The translations under genes and the position numbers were made by a program. This document shows positions 42,507 to 51,051 of a DNA stretch of 64,000 nucleotides, in pieces. A model generated the notes under the pieces. The model saw only the letters and a list, made by a program, of their open reading frames with translations. It made no database searches and was not told the origin of the DNA. How positions within the stretch are numbered: the first letter of the stretch is position 1; each line of letters opens with the position of its first letter. Source of the DNA: Tistrella mobilis (GTDB taxonomy: Bacteria; Pseudomonadota; Alphaproteobacteria; Tistrellales; Tistrellaceae); the NCBI RefSeq assembly GCF_041468085.1, contig NZ_CP121017.1, positions 2,025,501-2,089,500 on the forward strand, written 5' to 3'.

Positions 42507-44825
42507 TCACTCCTCCACCAGACGGATCGTGGTCACGTCGGGCAGGGCCGAGAGGTCCATGCGGTGCTTCGAACCGAAGGAGGGGATGCCGAGCTCGCTC
42601 TCCTCGATCGTCCAGTCCGCGGGCAGATCCCAGAAGCTGCGGAACTGGTCGAGGAACTTGCCCGAAAGTCCGAAGCTGGTGGCATACATGTGCCGGACCG
42701 GCAGCGACGCCTCCTTGGCCAGGATCCGCTCCCGCTCCTCCGCCATCCACGCGCGGGTCGGGCGGCTGCGGGCGATCCGCTCGCGGCGGATCTCGGCGCG
42801 GCGCCGGGCGGTCGCCTCGCGGTCGACCTGCCAGCGGCCGCCGGCGACCTTCGTCGCCACGGCGCCATGGACCGAGGCGGCATAGCGCGGCAGCAGGGCG
42901 CGTTCGTTCAGATCCTGCTCGATCGCCGCCGGGTCGCGGTCCAGCGGGTCGCCGAAGCCCGGCCCGCCGCGGATGTAGTTGAGGTACAGGTCGTGGTTCT
43001 CGAACACCGCTTCGGTGGTCATCGCCTGATGGTCGCGCTTGACCCGGGCGGTACGGTCGATACGGGTTTCGTATTCGGGGTGGTCGGGATCGAGATCGGC
43101 ACCGAAGGGCAGGGGTTCGCCCGCGGCGATCCGCCGGGCGATGCCGGTGTCATGGGCCTCGAAACGATAGCCGGTGGCAGAGGGATAGCCGCCCATCAGC
43201 CCCCAGTCGCTGACCATATAGCCATTGCCCATGAAGTACATGGTCCAGTCTTCGGCCTTCCAGACCATACGCAGGGTCTCGAAGCCGCAGCCGCCGCGAT
43301 ACTTGCCGTAGCCGCCCGAATTGGCCTTCACATTGCGGCCCAGATAGATCAAGGGCTCGGCCAGCTCCCAGATCTCCATGTCGCCCATATCGCCTTCGGG
43401 GTTCCAGATCGCGGCGGCGTGGTTCAGCCCGTCGCGGATCGCCGAGGCGCCGGTGCCGGTGGCCGCGGTTTCGAAGCTGTTGACCGCATGCACCTCGCCG
43501 TCCTGATTGATGCCGCCGCCCTGCAGCCAGTTCGAGGTGTTGCCGTTGCCGGCATTGACCTCTTCCAGATAGCCGCGGCCGTAATAGGCGGTCGACACGC
43601 CGCGCCAGAGGGCGCTCCAGCTCGACACCAGGAAATGCCAGGCATAGGCATGGCCGGTGCGCCGGTCGTCGGGATTCATCCAGGTGCCCTTGGGCAGCCG
43701 GAACTTCGTGCCGTAATAGGCGCCGTCGTTGATCCGCTCGGTCGGCACCAGGGTCTGGGTCATCATCACCCAGATGCCGCTGGTGAAGGCGACCTGGTTG
43801 GCGTTGTAGGTGTGCCAGCCCCAGCGGCTTGCGCCCTCGAAATCGAGCCGCCACGAGGCATCGGCATTGATCGTCATCTCGACCGGCGCATGCATGATGC
43901 TGTCGATCTTGGCGAAGGCCGAGGGGCAGCCGATGTCCTCATGCGCATAGGGCACGTCGACGAAAGCGACCTTGCGATAGGTGCCGGGGATGGTCATCGC
44001 CTTCACCCGGCTTTGCAGGCCGCGGCGGCCTTCTTCGATCACTTCGTAGGCGAAGCTCTCCCAATGGTCGACGCCGTGCTCTTCCAGCACCTCTTCCACC
44101 AGATCGCGGATCATGTGGCAGCCGGCGATGCGGGTGCGCTCGTCCAGGATCCAGTATTTGGTGGTGCGCACCGAGCGCTGGCTTTCATGCAGCCAGTCGC
44201 GCAGCGGCACGTCGTTGATGCCGGTCTTACGGCAGGTGATCTGATAGCCGTCGCCGAAGCGCTGGATCTGGCCGGTGGACATGGAGCCGGGGCCGACGGA
44301 ACCCGTATCGATCACATGGGTGACGCCACCCACCCAGCCGACCAGCTTGTCCTGCCAGAAGATCGGCACGATCGTCGCGATGTCGCAGGGATGGACATTG
44401 CCGATCGAACAGTCGTTGTTGGTGAACATGTCACCGGGGGAGATGCCGGGATTGGTCTCCCAGCCGTTCTCGATCATGTATTTGATCGCAGCGCCCATGG
44501 TGCCGACATGGATGATGATGCCGGTGGAGGTGAGCACGCAGTCGCCGGCGGCGTTGTAGAGGGTGAAGCACAGCTCGCCCTCCTGCTCGACGATCGGCGA
44601 GGCCGCGATCTTCTTGGCGGTCTCACGCGCATGGACGAGGCCGCCGCGCAGTTTCGAGAACATCTTCTCGTAGCCGATCGGATCGGACTGTTTGAGCGCC
44701 AGGGTCTCAAGCCCGGCGTAGTAGCCGGTCTTCGCGGTGAGATCGAGCACCCGGGCCCGGTTCTCCTTCAGGGTCAGGCCGCCGCGGACCAGGCCCTCGC
44801 GTCGTTCGGACGACATCACGTTCAT
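42507..44825 (-). CDS. acxB: Acetone carboxylase alpha subunit (hydantoinase B-type)
   Basis: This 772-residue subunit belongs to the HyuB/AcxB family. It shows HARETAKKIAASPIVEQEGELC cut as HARETAKKIAASP, PGDMFTNNDCSIGNVHPCDI, and the Mn-site region HVIDTGSVGPGS. The alpha subunit binds manganese and carries out the carboxylation of the phosphoenol-acetone intermediate produced on the beta subunit. The length agrees with known acetone carboxylase alpha subunits (about 770). It lies 51 bases after acxA and before acxC in one operon. An alternative ATG three codons in (MSSERREGL) is possible. Confidence 0.93.
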   Translation of the reverse strand: MNVMSSERREGLVRGGLTLKENRARVLDLTAKTGYYAGLETLALKQSDPIGYEKMFSKLRGGLVHARETAKKIAASPIVEQEGELCFTLYNAAGDCVLTSTGIIIHVGTMGAAIKYMIENGWETNPGISPGDMFTNNDCSIGNVHPCDIATIVPIFWQDKLVGWVGGVTHVIDTGSVGPGSMSTGQIQRFGDGYQITCRKTGINDVPLRDWLHESQRSVRTTKYWILDERTRIAGCHMIRDLVEEVLEEHGVDHWESFAYEVIEEGRRGLQSRVKAMTIPGTYRKVAFVDVPYAHEDIGCPSAFAKIDSIMHAPVEMTINADASWRLDFEGASRWGWHTYNANQVAFTSGIWVMMTQTLVPTERINDGAYYGTKFRLPKGTWMNPDDRRTGHAYAWHFLVSSWSALWRGVSTAYYGRGYLEEVNAGNGNTSNWLQGGGINQDGEVHAVNSFETAATGTGASAIRDGLNHAAAIWNPEGDMGDMEIWELAEPLIYLGRNVKANSGGYGKYRGGCGFETLRMVWKAEDWTMYFMGNGYMVSDWGLMGGYPSATGYRFEAHDTGIARRIAAGEPLPFGADLDPDHPEYETRIDRTARVKRDHQAMTTEAVFENHDLYLNYIRGGPGFGDPLDRDPAAIEQDLNERALLPRYAASVHGAVATKVAGGRWQVDREATARRRAEIRRERIARSRPTRAWMAEERERILAKEASLPVRHMYATSFGLSGKFLDQFRSFWDLPADWTIEESELGIPSFGSKHRMDLSALPDVTTIRLVEE

Positions 44826-44876
44826 CTGATGCAGGTCCTTCGTATCATGAGTTTTTTTTAAGGAAACGGGCGGCGG

Positions 44877-47054
44877 TCAGTCGCGGCCGGTCTCGATCAG
44901 ATGGAACAGCCGGTGGCCGTCGAGCCGGGTGGCGAAGCCGCGGGGCAGCACGAAGGTCGTGGCCGGGCTTTCGATGATGGCGGGCCCCTCGATCCGGTTG
45001 CCGGCCTTCAGGTCTTCCATCCGCCAGATGGTCGCGTCTTCCCAGCGGCCGCTGCGGTAGAAGCGGCGGGTGCCGAGGCGTGCGCTCTCGGGCGGCACGG
45101 GCCCGGCCTCGGGCTCTTCCGGCAGGACCGGCTTGGTGGTGGTGACCACGCCGCGCATGATCGCACCGGTCACGCTGAAGCCGAGTTCGGGCGAGCGGGC
45201 GGCATCGGCATAGACCCGGGCATAGGTCTCGTCGAAGGCGTCGACCAGCGCATCCCAATCGGCGGGGGTGGCGGCGCTGGTGATCGGCGAGATGATCTCC
45301 AGATCGTTGAGCTGCCCCAGATACTGCATGCGATAGCCCGGCCGGAGCATGACGTCCTCGGGCTTGAAGCCATTGATCGCGAATTCCTCGATCACCCGAT
45401 CGGCCAGCTCTGCCCAGGCCTGCTGAAGCGTGGCACAGGCGCGGGTCTTGGCCTCGTCGTCGGCAACCGCCGGGATCGCGACGTCGACACTCTTGTCGTA
45501 ACGGTATTCGAAATCGGCTGTGGCACAGCCGAAGGCCGAGAAGCCGGCCGCCCAGGCCGGGACGACCACGTCGCGGAAACCCAGCCCTTCGGTATAGCCA
45601 TAGGTGTGCACCGGGCCGGCGCCGCCATAGGAGAAGCAGACGAAATCGCCGGGGCTGTAGCCCTTGGCGCTGATCGTCGCCCGGAGATAGTCGCGGAGCG
45701 AGAGATCGAGCAGTTCGATCACCCCGGCGGCCGCGGCTTCGACCGTCAGCCCCAGCGGTTCGGCAAGCTGGCGGCGGATCGCCTCATGCGCACGGGCGAC
45801 ATCGAGCTTGACCGCCCCGCCCAGGAAGTTGTCGGGGTTGAGATAGCCCAGCACCACATGGCAGTCCGAGACGGTGACCGTGTCGATGCCGCTTTCCGCC
45901 CAGCACACGCCGACCCGGTAGCCGGCACTGTCGGGGCCGAGTTTGATGGCACCGGTATGGGGGTCGAGACGCACGAAACTGCCGGCACCAGCCCCCACCG
46001 AATCCATCGCCACCAGCGGCAGCGACAGCACCAGCCGGGCCATATCGGGATCCGAGGCGATGGCGAAATTGCCCTTGGTGATCAGGGCCATGTCGAAGCT
46101 GGTGCCACCGATATCTGAGCAGGCGATGTTGTCATAGCCCAGCATCTGGCCCAGAAAACGCGACCCGATCACCCCGCCGATGGGGCCCGAGACCAGCGTC
46201 CGGGCCAGTTCCTTGGCCTTCCAGCTGATCGTGCCGCCATGGCTGGCCATGACCCGCAGGTCGAAGCGGCCGCCGACCTCGCGCATGCGGTCGCTGATCT
46301 TCGTCAGCGTGCGGCGCGAGGGCTCGGCCGCATAGGCTTCCAGAATGGTGGTGTTGGTGCGGTGGCTTTCCTTGCGCACCGGGTAATAGTCGACCGAGGC
46401 GAAGACCGGCACATCCGCACCCAGCTCGCGGGTGACCTCGATCGCGATGTCGCGGACACGCCGCTCGTGAGTGCCGTTCTTGTAGGAATGCAGCAGGCTG
46501 ATCACCAGCGCCTTCGCCCCCGCCGAGACCAGCTCGCGGACGGCGGTGCGGACCTCGTCTTCCCGCAGCGGGATGACGACCTGGCCCTGGCTGTCGATCC
46601 GCTCGGTCACGCCGCGGGTCCGCTCCGGCGGCACCAGGGGCTTGTCGTAGCGATGGGTGTTCAGGTGGATGCGATCCTCGAAACCATAGCCCAGATAGCT
46701 CTGGATCGCGCGACCCATGCGGTGGTGGTCTTCAAGCCCGCGATTGACGATCAGCCCGACATCCAGCCCCTTGCGCTGGACCACGCGGTTCAGCATCGCG
46801 GTGCCGGAATAGACGCAGGTGACGAGTTCGTCATAGACCTCTTCCACCCCGCGCGACCATTGCTCCAGCGCATCGGCGGAGCTTTCCATCACCGCGCGGG
46901 CCTCGTCGTCGGGGTTGCTCTGCGCCTTGCCGACCACGAAATGGCCGTCGGCGCGCACGAAGAAGGTGTCGGTCATCGTGCCGCCGGCATCGATGCCCAT
47001 CACCTGCACCGGAACCGCGGTTCGGGTGTCCTCCGTCGTCTGTGCGCGTGTCAT
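44877..47054 (-). CDS. acxA: Acetone carboxylase beta subunit (hydantoinase A/oxoprolinase-type)
   Basis: This 725-residue ATP-using subunit has an ASKHA-fold phosphate-binding start MGIDAGGTMTDTFFV. Further family segments are NRGLEDHHRMGRAIQSYLG, ISLLHSYKN, SDIGGTSFDMALITKG and SYGGAGPVHTYGYTEG. It phosphorylates bicarbonate and acetone (ATP to AMP) for condensation in the alpha subunit. The ATG at 47054 is preceded by GGGAGGAC; longer frames run into the regulatory region. It is the first gene of acxABC, transcribed from the sigma54-type promoter 63 bases upstream. Confidence 0.93.
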   Translation of the reverse strand: MTRAQTTEDTRTAVPVQVMGIDAGGTMTDTFFVRADGHFVVGKAQSNPDDEARAVMESSADALEQWSRGVEEVYDELVTCVYSGTAMLNRVVQRKGLDVGLIVNRGLEDHHRMGRAIQSYLGYGFEDRIHLNTHRYDKPLVPPERTRGVTERIDSQGQVVIPLREDEVRTAVRELVSAGAKALVISLLHSYKNGTHERRVRDIAIEVTRELGADVPVFASVDYYPVRKESHRTNTTILEAYAAEPSRRTLTKISDRMREVGGRFDLRVMASHGGTISWKAKELARTLVSGPIGGVIGSRFLGQMLGYDNIACSDIGGTSFDMALITKGNFAIASDPDMARLVLSLPLVAMDSVGAGAGSFVRLDPHTGAIKLGPDSAGYRVGVCWAESGIDTVTVSDCHVVLGYLNPDNFLGGAVKLDVARAHEAIRRQLAEPLGLTVEAAAAGVIELLDLSLRDYLRATISAKGYSPGDFVCFSYGGAGPVHTYGYTEGLGFRDVVVPAWAAGFSAFGCATADFEYRYDKSVDVAIPAVADDEAKTRACATLQQAWAELADRVIEEFAINGFKPEDVMLRPGYRMQYLGQLNDLEIISPITSAATPADWDALVDAFDETYARVYADAARSPELGFSVTGAIMRGVVTTTKPVLPEEPEAGPVPPESARLGTRRFYRSGRWEDATIWRMEDLKAGNRIEGPAIIESPATTFVLPRGFATRLDGHRLFHLIETGRD

Positions 47055-47116
47055 GTGTCCTCCCAGGATCTCTCGTTGGCGGGGGCGATCGCTGCCGCCC
47101 TCGGGTCGACATGAAT

Positions 47117-47132
47117 GGCAAGCCGCGTGCCA
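47117..47132 (-). promoter_or_regulatory. Sigma54 (-24/-12) promoter of acxABC
   Basis: Read on the minus strand the sequence is TGGCACGCGGCTTGCC, i.e. TGGCAC-N5-TTGC, matching the sigma54 consensus with GG and GC at the required 10-base spacing. It lies 63 bases upstream of the acxA ATG, giving a transcript start near 47106. The divergent gene encodes a sigma54 activator, so the pairing is self-consistent. Confidence 0.82.
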
Positions 47133-47239
47133 GATTGATGAAATCTTCGAAAAGTATTGTGGCGTCTGGCTTTGCAGGACCTGCTGCGCCGCCGTTTCGC
47201 AGACGCACCGGTCGCCTGCCGCCGTCCGGATGTCGGTCG

Positions 47240-47260
47240 GGCGTCCGGAAACCGGACGCC
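47240..47260. promoter_or_regulatory. Upstream activator dyad for the acx promoter
   Basis: GGCGTCCGG-AAA-CCGGACGCC is a perfect 9-base inverted repeat with a 3-base spacer, about 110 bases upstream of the -24 element. This is the usual distance for a sigma54 enhancer. A half-site GTCCGG also occurs at 47224-47229. It is the best candidate binding site for the AcoR-like activator encoded next to it. Confidence 0.6.
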
Positions 47261-47334
47261 TCTCGCGCGGTCGGCACCGGCGACCGGCGCCGAGGCGGGT
47301 GGACAGGCTGCGGCAAACTGGTGCAAGCTGCTGT

Positions 47335-47359
47335 CCCAACGATAAAAATCCGTGTTGGG
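47335..47359. promoter_or_regulatory. Inverted repeat at the acxR leader
   Basis: CCCAAC (47335-47340) and GTTGGG (47354-47359) flank an AT-rich 13-base spacer (GATAAAAATC...) and run into the ribosome-binding site of the activator gene. It could be an autoregulatory site or a small hairpin controlling translation. Confidence 0.4.
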
Positions 47360-47371
47360 GAGGACGCCGTC

Positions 47372-49306
47372 ATGCAAGGGGAAACCCAACCGCCGGGCGA
47401 TCCGCCGTCCGTGCCGTCGGTTTTCGATGCCTGGGAAACGCTGGTGACCGGCGATGCCCGCGCCGTCGCCGGGGTGCGGGATCTGGTCGAAAACAGCTGG
47501 CGCCGCTGTCTGAAAACCGGCGTCGACCCGGCCGGGCGCGAGGCGCCGCTGGTCTGTTCGGAAGATCGGCTGGGCCTGCGCCGGGAACGCGCCGAGGATC
47601 TGCGCGGGGCCGCCGCCCCGGTGATGGGCGATGCCCGGGCCTTCCTGGCCGAGACCGGCACCATGATGGTGCTGGCCGACCCTGACGGGGTGGTGCTGGA
47701 TGTCGAAGGCGACGGCCGGACCCGCGACCGGGGCGAGATCATCCGGCTGATGCCCGGCGCCGACTGGACCGAGACCGCGAGCGGCACCAATGCGATCGGC
47801 ACGGCGCTGGCACTGGGTGCGCCGGTTCAGATCCACGCCGTGGAGCATTTCTGCGCCGGCATCAAGCAATGGACCTGTTCGGCGGCAGTGATCCGCGATC
47901 CGGTGGACCGAACCGCACTTGGCGTGCTGGATATCTCAGGGCTGTCGGGCGCCCATAACGCCCATTGCCTGGCGCTGGCGGTGACGGCGGCCGGGCGGAT
48001 CGAGGGGCGGATCGCCAAGCGCGATCTGAACCTGCGCGCCCGGTTGATCGAGGCGGTGCTGGGCGAGGAGCGCTGGCCGATGGAGCGGCTGGTGGTCTTC
48101 GATCATCGCGGGCGGCCCGTCCGCATCGGTGATCGGGCCCGGCGGCTGCTGAAGGAGATGGCGCTTGATCCCACACGGGCGGCCGGCAGCGGGCCGGATC
48201 TGCCCGACTGGCTGAAGATCGAAACGGCCGAGCCGGTTTTCGATGCCGCGCGGCGGATCGGTGCGGTCTGTGTCGTGCCGCAGAGCCGGCCGCATCTGCC
48301 CGGGGGCGCGCGGATGCGCGATCTGGCCCCGTCCAGGGACGGCGATCGGCCGGCCGACCCCTTCGACGAGGTGATCGGCGAAAGCCCGCCGATGATCAAG
48401 GCCAAGGCCACCGCCCGGCGCCTGGCGGGCGTGGAGGTGCCGGTTCTGCTGACCGGCCCGACGGGCACCGGCAAGGAGGTCTTTGCCCGGGCGATCCATC
48501 GGGCGAGTGCGGTGGGGCAGGGCGCGTTCGTGGCTGTGAATTGCGGCGCGCTGGCCCGCGACCTGCTGGCGACGGAGCTGTTCGGCTATGCCGAGGGCGC
48601 GTTCACCGGGGCGCGCAAGGGTGGCATGGCCGGCAAGTTCGAAGCCGCCCATGACGGCACGCTGTTCCTGGACGAGATCGGCGAGATGCCGGCCGAGCTC
48701 CAGGCCCATCTGCTGCGCGTGCTGGAGCAGGGGGCGGTGGTCCGGGTGGGGGAGGCGCATGAGCGGCCGGTCCGCGTGCGGCTGATCGCCGCCACCCATC
48801 GTGACCTGCCGGCCGAGGTCGCGGCCGGGCGGTTCCGGGCCGATCTCTATTTCCGGATCGCGGTCACCGCCATCACCCTGCCGCCACTGGCCGACCGCGG
48901 CCCGGATATCGGCCGGCTGGCCTGCCACTTCGCCGCCGCCGCCGCCCGGCGCCACGGGCTGGTCCGCCACCCGCCTTCGGACGAGGCGCTGGCAAGGCTT
49001 GCCGCCCATGACTGGCCCGGCAATGTCCGCGAGCTGCGCAATGTGATCGAACAGGCGACCATCCTGACGCTTGCCGACCGGATCGAGGCCGCGGACCTGC
49101 CGGCCGCGATCGGTTCCGGCCATGTCTTCCGGCCGCGACCGGCCGAAGCGGCGGTCAGCCTGGGCGAGGCCGAGACTCAGGCGATCCTGACCGCTGCGGC
49201 CGAGACCGGCTGGAACCTCGCGGCGACCGCCCGCAGGCTCGGCATCGCCAAGAGCACGCTTTACGAGAAGCTGCGCCGCCACGGCATCCGACGGCCGGGC
49301 AGTTGA
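47372..49306 (+). CDS. acxR: Sigma54-dependent activator of the acetone carboxylase operon, AcoR-like
   Basis: This 644-residue enhancer-binding protein has an N-terminal GAF-type sensing region (about residues 70-300) as in AcoR. The AAA+ domain has Walker A GPTGTGKE at 362-369, the sigma54-contact GAFTGA at 409-414, Walker [11 protein letters not shown] and the arginine-finger region RADLYFR. A Fis-type helix-turn-helix is at the C-terminus ([21 protein letters not shown]). It is divergent from acxABC, whose promoter is sigma54-type, so it should activate that operon in response to acetone or a related alcohol/ketone. GGGGAGGA precedes the ATG at 47372. Confidence 0.9.
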   Translation: MQGETQPPGDPPSVPSVFDAWETLVTGDARAVAGVRDLVENSWRRCLKTGVDPAGREAPLVCSEDRLGLRRERAEDLRGAAAPVMGDARAFLAETGTMMVLADPDGVVLDVEGDGRTRDRGEIIRLMPGADWTETASGTNAIGTALALGAPVQIHAVEHFCAGIKQWTCSAAVIRDPVDRTALGVLDISGLSGAHNAHCLALAVTAAGRIEGRIAKRDLNLRARLIEAVLGEERWPMERLVVFDHRGRPVRIGDRARRLLKEMALDPTRAAGSGPDLPDWLKIETAEPVFDAARRIGAVCVVPQSRPHLPGGARMRDLAPSRDGDRPADPFDEVIGESPPMIKAKATARRLAGVEVPVLLTGPTGTGKEVFARAIHRASAVGQGAFVAVNCGALARDLLATELFGYAEGAFTGARKGGMAGKFEAAHDGTLFLDEIGEMPAELQAHLLRVLEQGAVVRVGEAHERPVRVRLIAATHRDLPAEVAAGRFRADLYFRIAVTAITLPPLADRGPDIGRLACHFAAAAARRHGLVRHPPSDEALARLAAHDWPGNVRELRNVIEQATILTLADRIEAADLPAAIGSGHVFRPRPAEAAVSLGEAETQAILTAAAETGWNLAATARRLGIAKSTLYEKLRRHGIRRPGS

Positions 49307-49312
49307 CGAGGC

Positions 49313-49789
49313 TCAGGGCAGATCCGCCGGATCGTCGATGACCCTGCGGAAATGATGCACCCAGAGCTTGCGGGCGATGGCCGCATCGGGGTCGGCCGAG
49401 GAGCCGCGGACCGCAAAGCTGAGCAGGGTGGGGTGCAGCCCGGCATCGAACAGGCGGAAGCCCGCGGCCATCACGCAGGTGTCGGCCTGGATGCCGGCCA
49501 CCAGCACCTGTGCGGGCTTCAGCGCCTTCAGGTACGCGATGGCTGTATCGGGCGGCAGATAGCCGTGCTTCACGAACACCCGGTCGACCGGCACCAGGCA
49601 TTGGTCGGTGGTTCGCGGCGTCCAGCCGATCTGCGCGGCAAACGGCACCTGCGTCTCGTCGTGGAGTTCGATGGTAGCAACCGACGGGTAGCGGCGGGCA
49701 AGGGCGGCGATCCGGTCGACCAGCGCGGCCGAGGGTGCGAAGGTTTCCTGGACGTCGACGACGAGCAGGGCGGCGGACGGGTTGGACAT
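49313..49789 (-). CDS. Isochorismatase-family cysteine hydrolase
   Basis: This 158-residue alpha/beta hydrolase of the isochorismatase/nicotinamidase fold carries the catalytic triad Asp12 (LLVVDVQETF), Lys74 (FVKHGY) and Cys105 (ADTCVMA). It is shorter than the usual 180-220 residues, mainly in the region between strands 1 and 2. The ATG at 49789 starts the conserved domain but has no visible Shine-Dalgarno sequence, so the true start could be an upstream in-frame codon. It converges on acxR and is divergent from the CDF-like gene. The substrate (amide, isochorismate or other) cannot be assigned. Confidence 0.75.
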   Translation of the reverse strand: MSNPSAALLVVDVQETFAPSAALVDRIAALARRYPSVATIELHDETQVPFAAQIGWTPRTTDQCLVPVDRVFVKHGYLPPDTAIAYLKALKPAQVLVAGIQADTCVMAAGFRLFDAGLHPTLLSFAVRGSSADPDAAIARKLWVHHFRRVIDDPADLP

Positions 49790-49890
49790 GTTGACGGCCG
49801 TTGATCTTTCTGCACTCTGGGCGGGTGTTCGACCGTGCGATGATCGGCTAATGAGCGCGGATCTGTAAACCCGGGGGACGTGCCATTTCC

Positions 49891-50844
49891 GTGACGACGA
49901 CATCATCGGCCGATCAGGCCCCGGACGTCCCCCCGGCATCCGCCAACCCCGTGACGATCGATCGCCTGGCGCTGCGGGAGCGGATGGCGCGGGCCGCTAT
50001 CATCTCGGCCCTGCCGATGCTGGTGCTGACCGCGGTGGCGGCCTTCGGGTCGTCTTCAGTGGCGCTTCTGGCCGATTTCCTGCTGTCGATGCTCGATACC
50101 GCCTCGCTGGCGGTGGCCTGGGGCGTGGCCCGGCTCGCCCGGCAGGGCCGGCCGGTCCGGCTGGAACACGGGCTGGAGCGTCTTGAAAGCCTGGCGGCCG
50201 CCGGGACCGGCATCTTCCTGGTGCTGTCGATGATGCTGGTGATCACGCTTGCGGTGATCGACCTGGTGGAAGGGGCATCGGCGCCCACCGGCCCGGCGGT
50301 GGCGCTGGGTCTTGCGGTCAACGGCGTCTATCTGGTGGTCAACGCGACCATCCTGACCCGCCTGCGCCGCGCGGTGGCATCCGATCCTTCCCCCTTGCTG
50401 AAGGCGCAGGCGCGGCTGTTCGTCGACAAGGTGACATCCAACCTGCTGATGGTGGCGGCGCTGGGCCTTGGCTGGGCGATGGCCGGCCATCCGGCCGGGG
50501 GCTGGATCGATCCGATCGCCAGCCTGCTGATCGTGGCCTCCATGGCCTGGTGGGGCTTCCAGATCATGCGCAACGCCCTGGGCGAGCTGATCGATGCCGC
50601 CTGCGGCGAAGAGGTCCACATGCCGGTGGTGACGGTGCTGGCCCGGCATTTCGACCTGTATGACGATCTGGGCCGCATCCGGACCCGGCGGGCCGGCGGT
50701 CAGGCGGTGGTAGAGATCGAGCTTGGGTTCGCCGCGGATCTCCCGATCGGTGAGATCGCCGCCCGCAGCCGCCGGATCGGCACAGAGATCGAGGCGATGG
50801 TTCCGGCAAGCCGGGTGACCATTCATCCCTTTGCCGTCGACTGA
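49891..50844 (+). CDS. CDF-family (FieF-like) membrane protein with lost metal ligands
   Basis: This 317-residue protein has six spans and a FieF-like C-terminal cytosolic domain. Aligned by eye to E. coli FieF, ligand Asp45 is Leu and only Asp49 is kept (LLSMLDTAS). In span 5, His153 and Asp157 become Leu and Lys ([10 protein letters not shown] against MLHYQSDVMMN). Two cytosolic His ligands become Gly and Glu, and one (VTIHP) remains. The fold family is clear, but ordinary Zn/Fe antiport looks impaired; another substrate or role is possible. The start is a GTG at 49891, divergent from the isochorismatase-like gene. Confidence 0.8.
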   Translation: MTTTSSADQAPDVPPASANPVTIDRLALRERMARAAIISALPMLVLTAVAAFGSSSVALLADFLLSMLDTASLAVAWGVARLARQGRPVRLEHGLERLESLAAAGTGIFLVLSMMLVITLAVIDLVEGASAPTGPAVALGLAVNGVYLVVNATILTRLRRAVASDPSPLLKAQARLFVDKVTSNLLMVAALGLGWAMAGHPAGGWIDPIASLLIVASMAWWGFQIMRNALGELIDAACGEEVHMPVVTVLARHFDLYDDLGRIRTRRAGGQAVVEIELGFAADLPIGEIAARSRRIGTEIEAMVPASRVTIHPFAVD

Positions 50845-51051
50845 TCGACGTCTGTTGCATTTTGACGCGGTGCGGAAATCTTTTTCGCATTTGCGGTAGA
50901 TATGCCCTCGCATATTCCGCGGAAAATCACCGGCATAAAAGATCATTGCGCGTGCCCGGGGCGGCGGTAACACTGTTCTCAGAAGAACGAGGTGACGGCC
51001 AAGAGGAATGCCGTCCCCGCCCGCGAGGAAACCCCAGCCGAAGAGGGCCGC

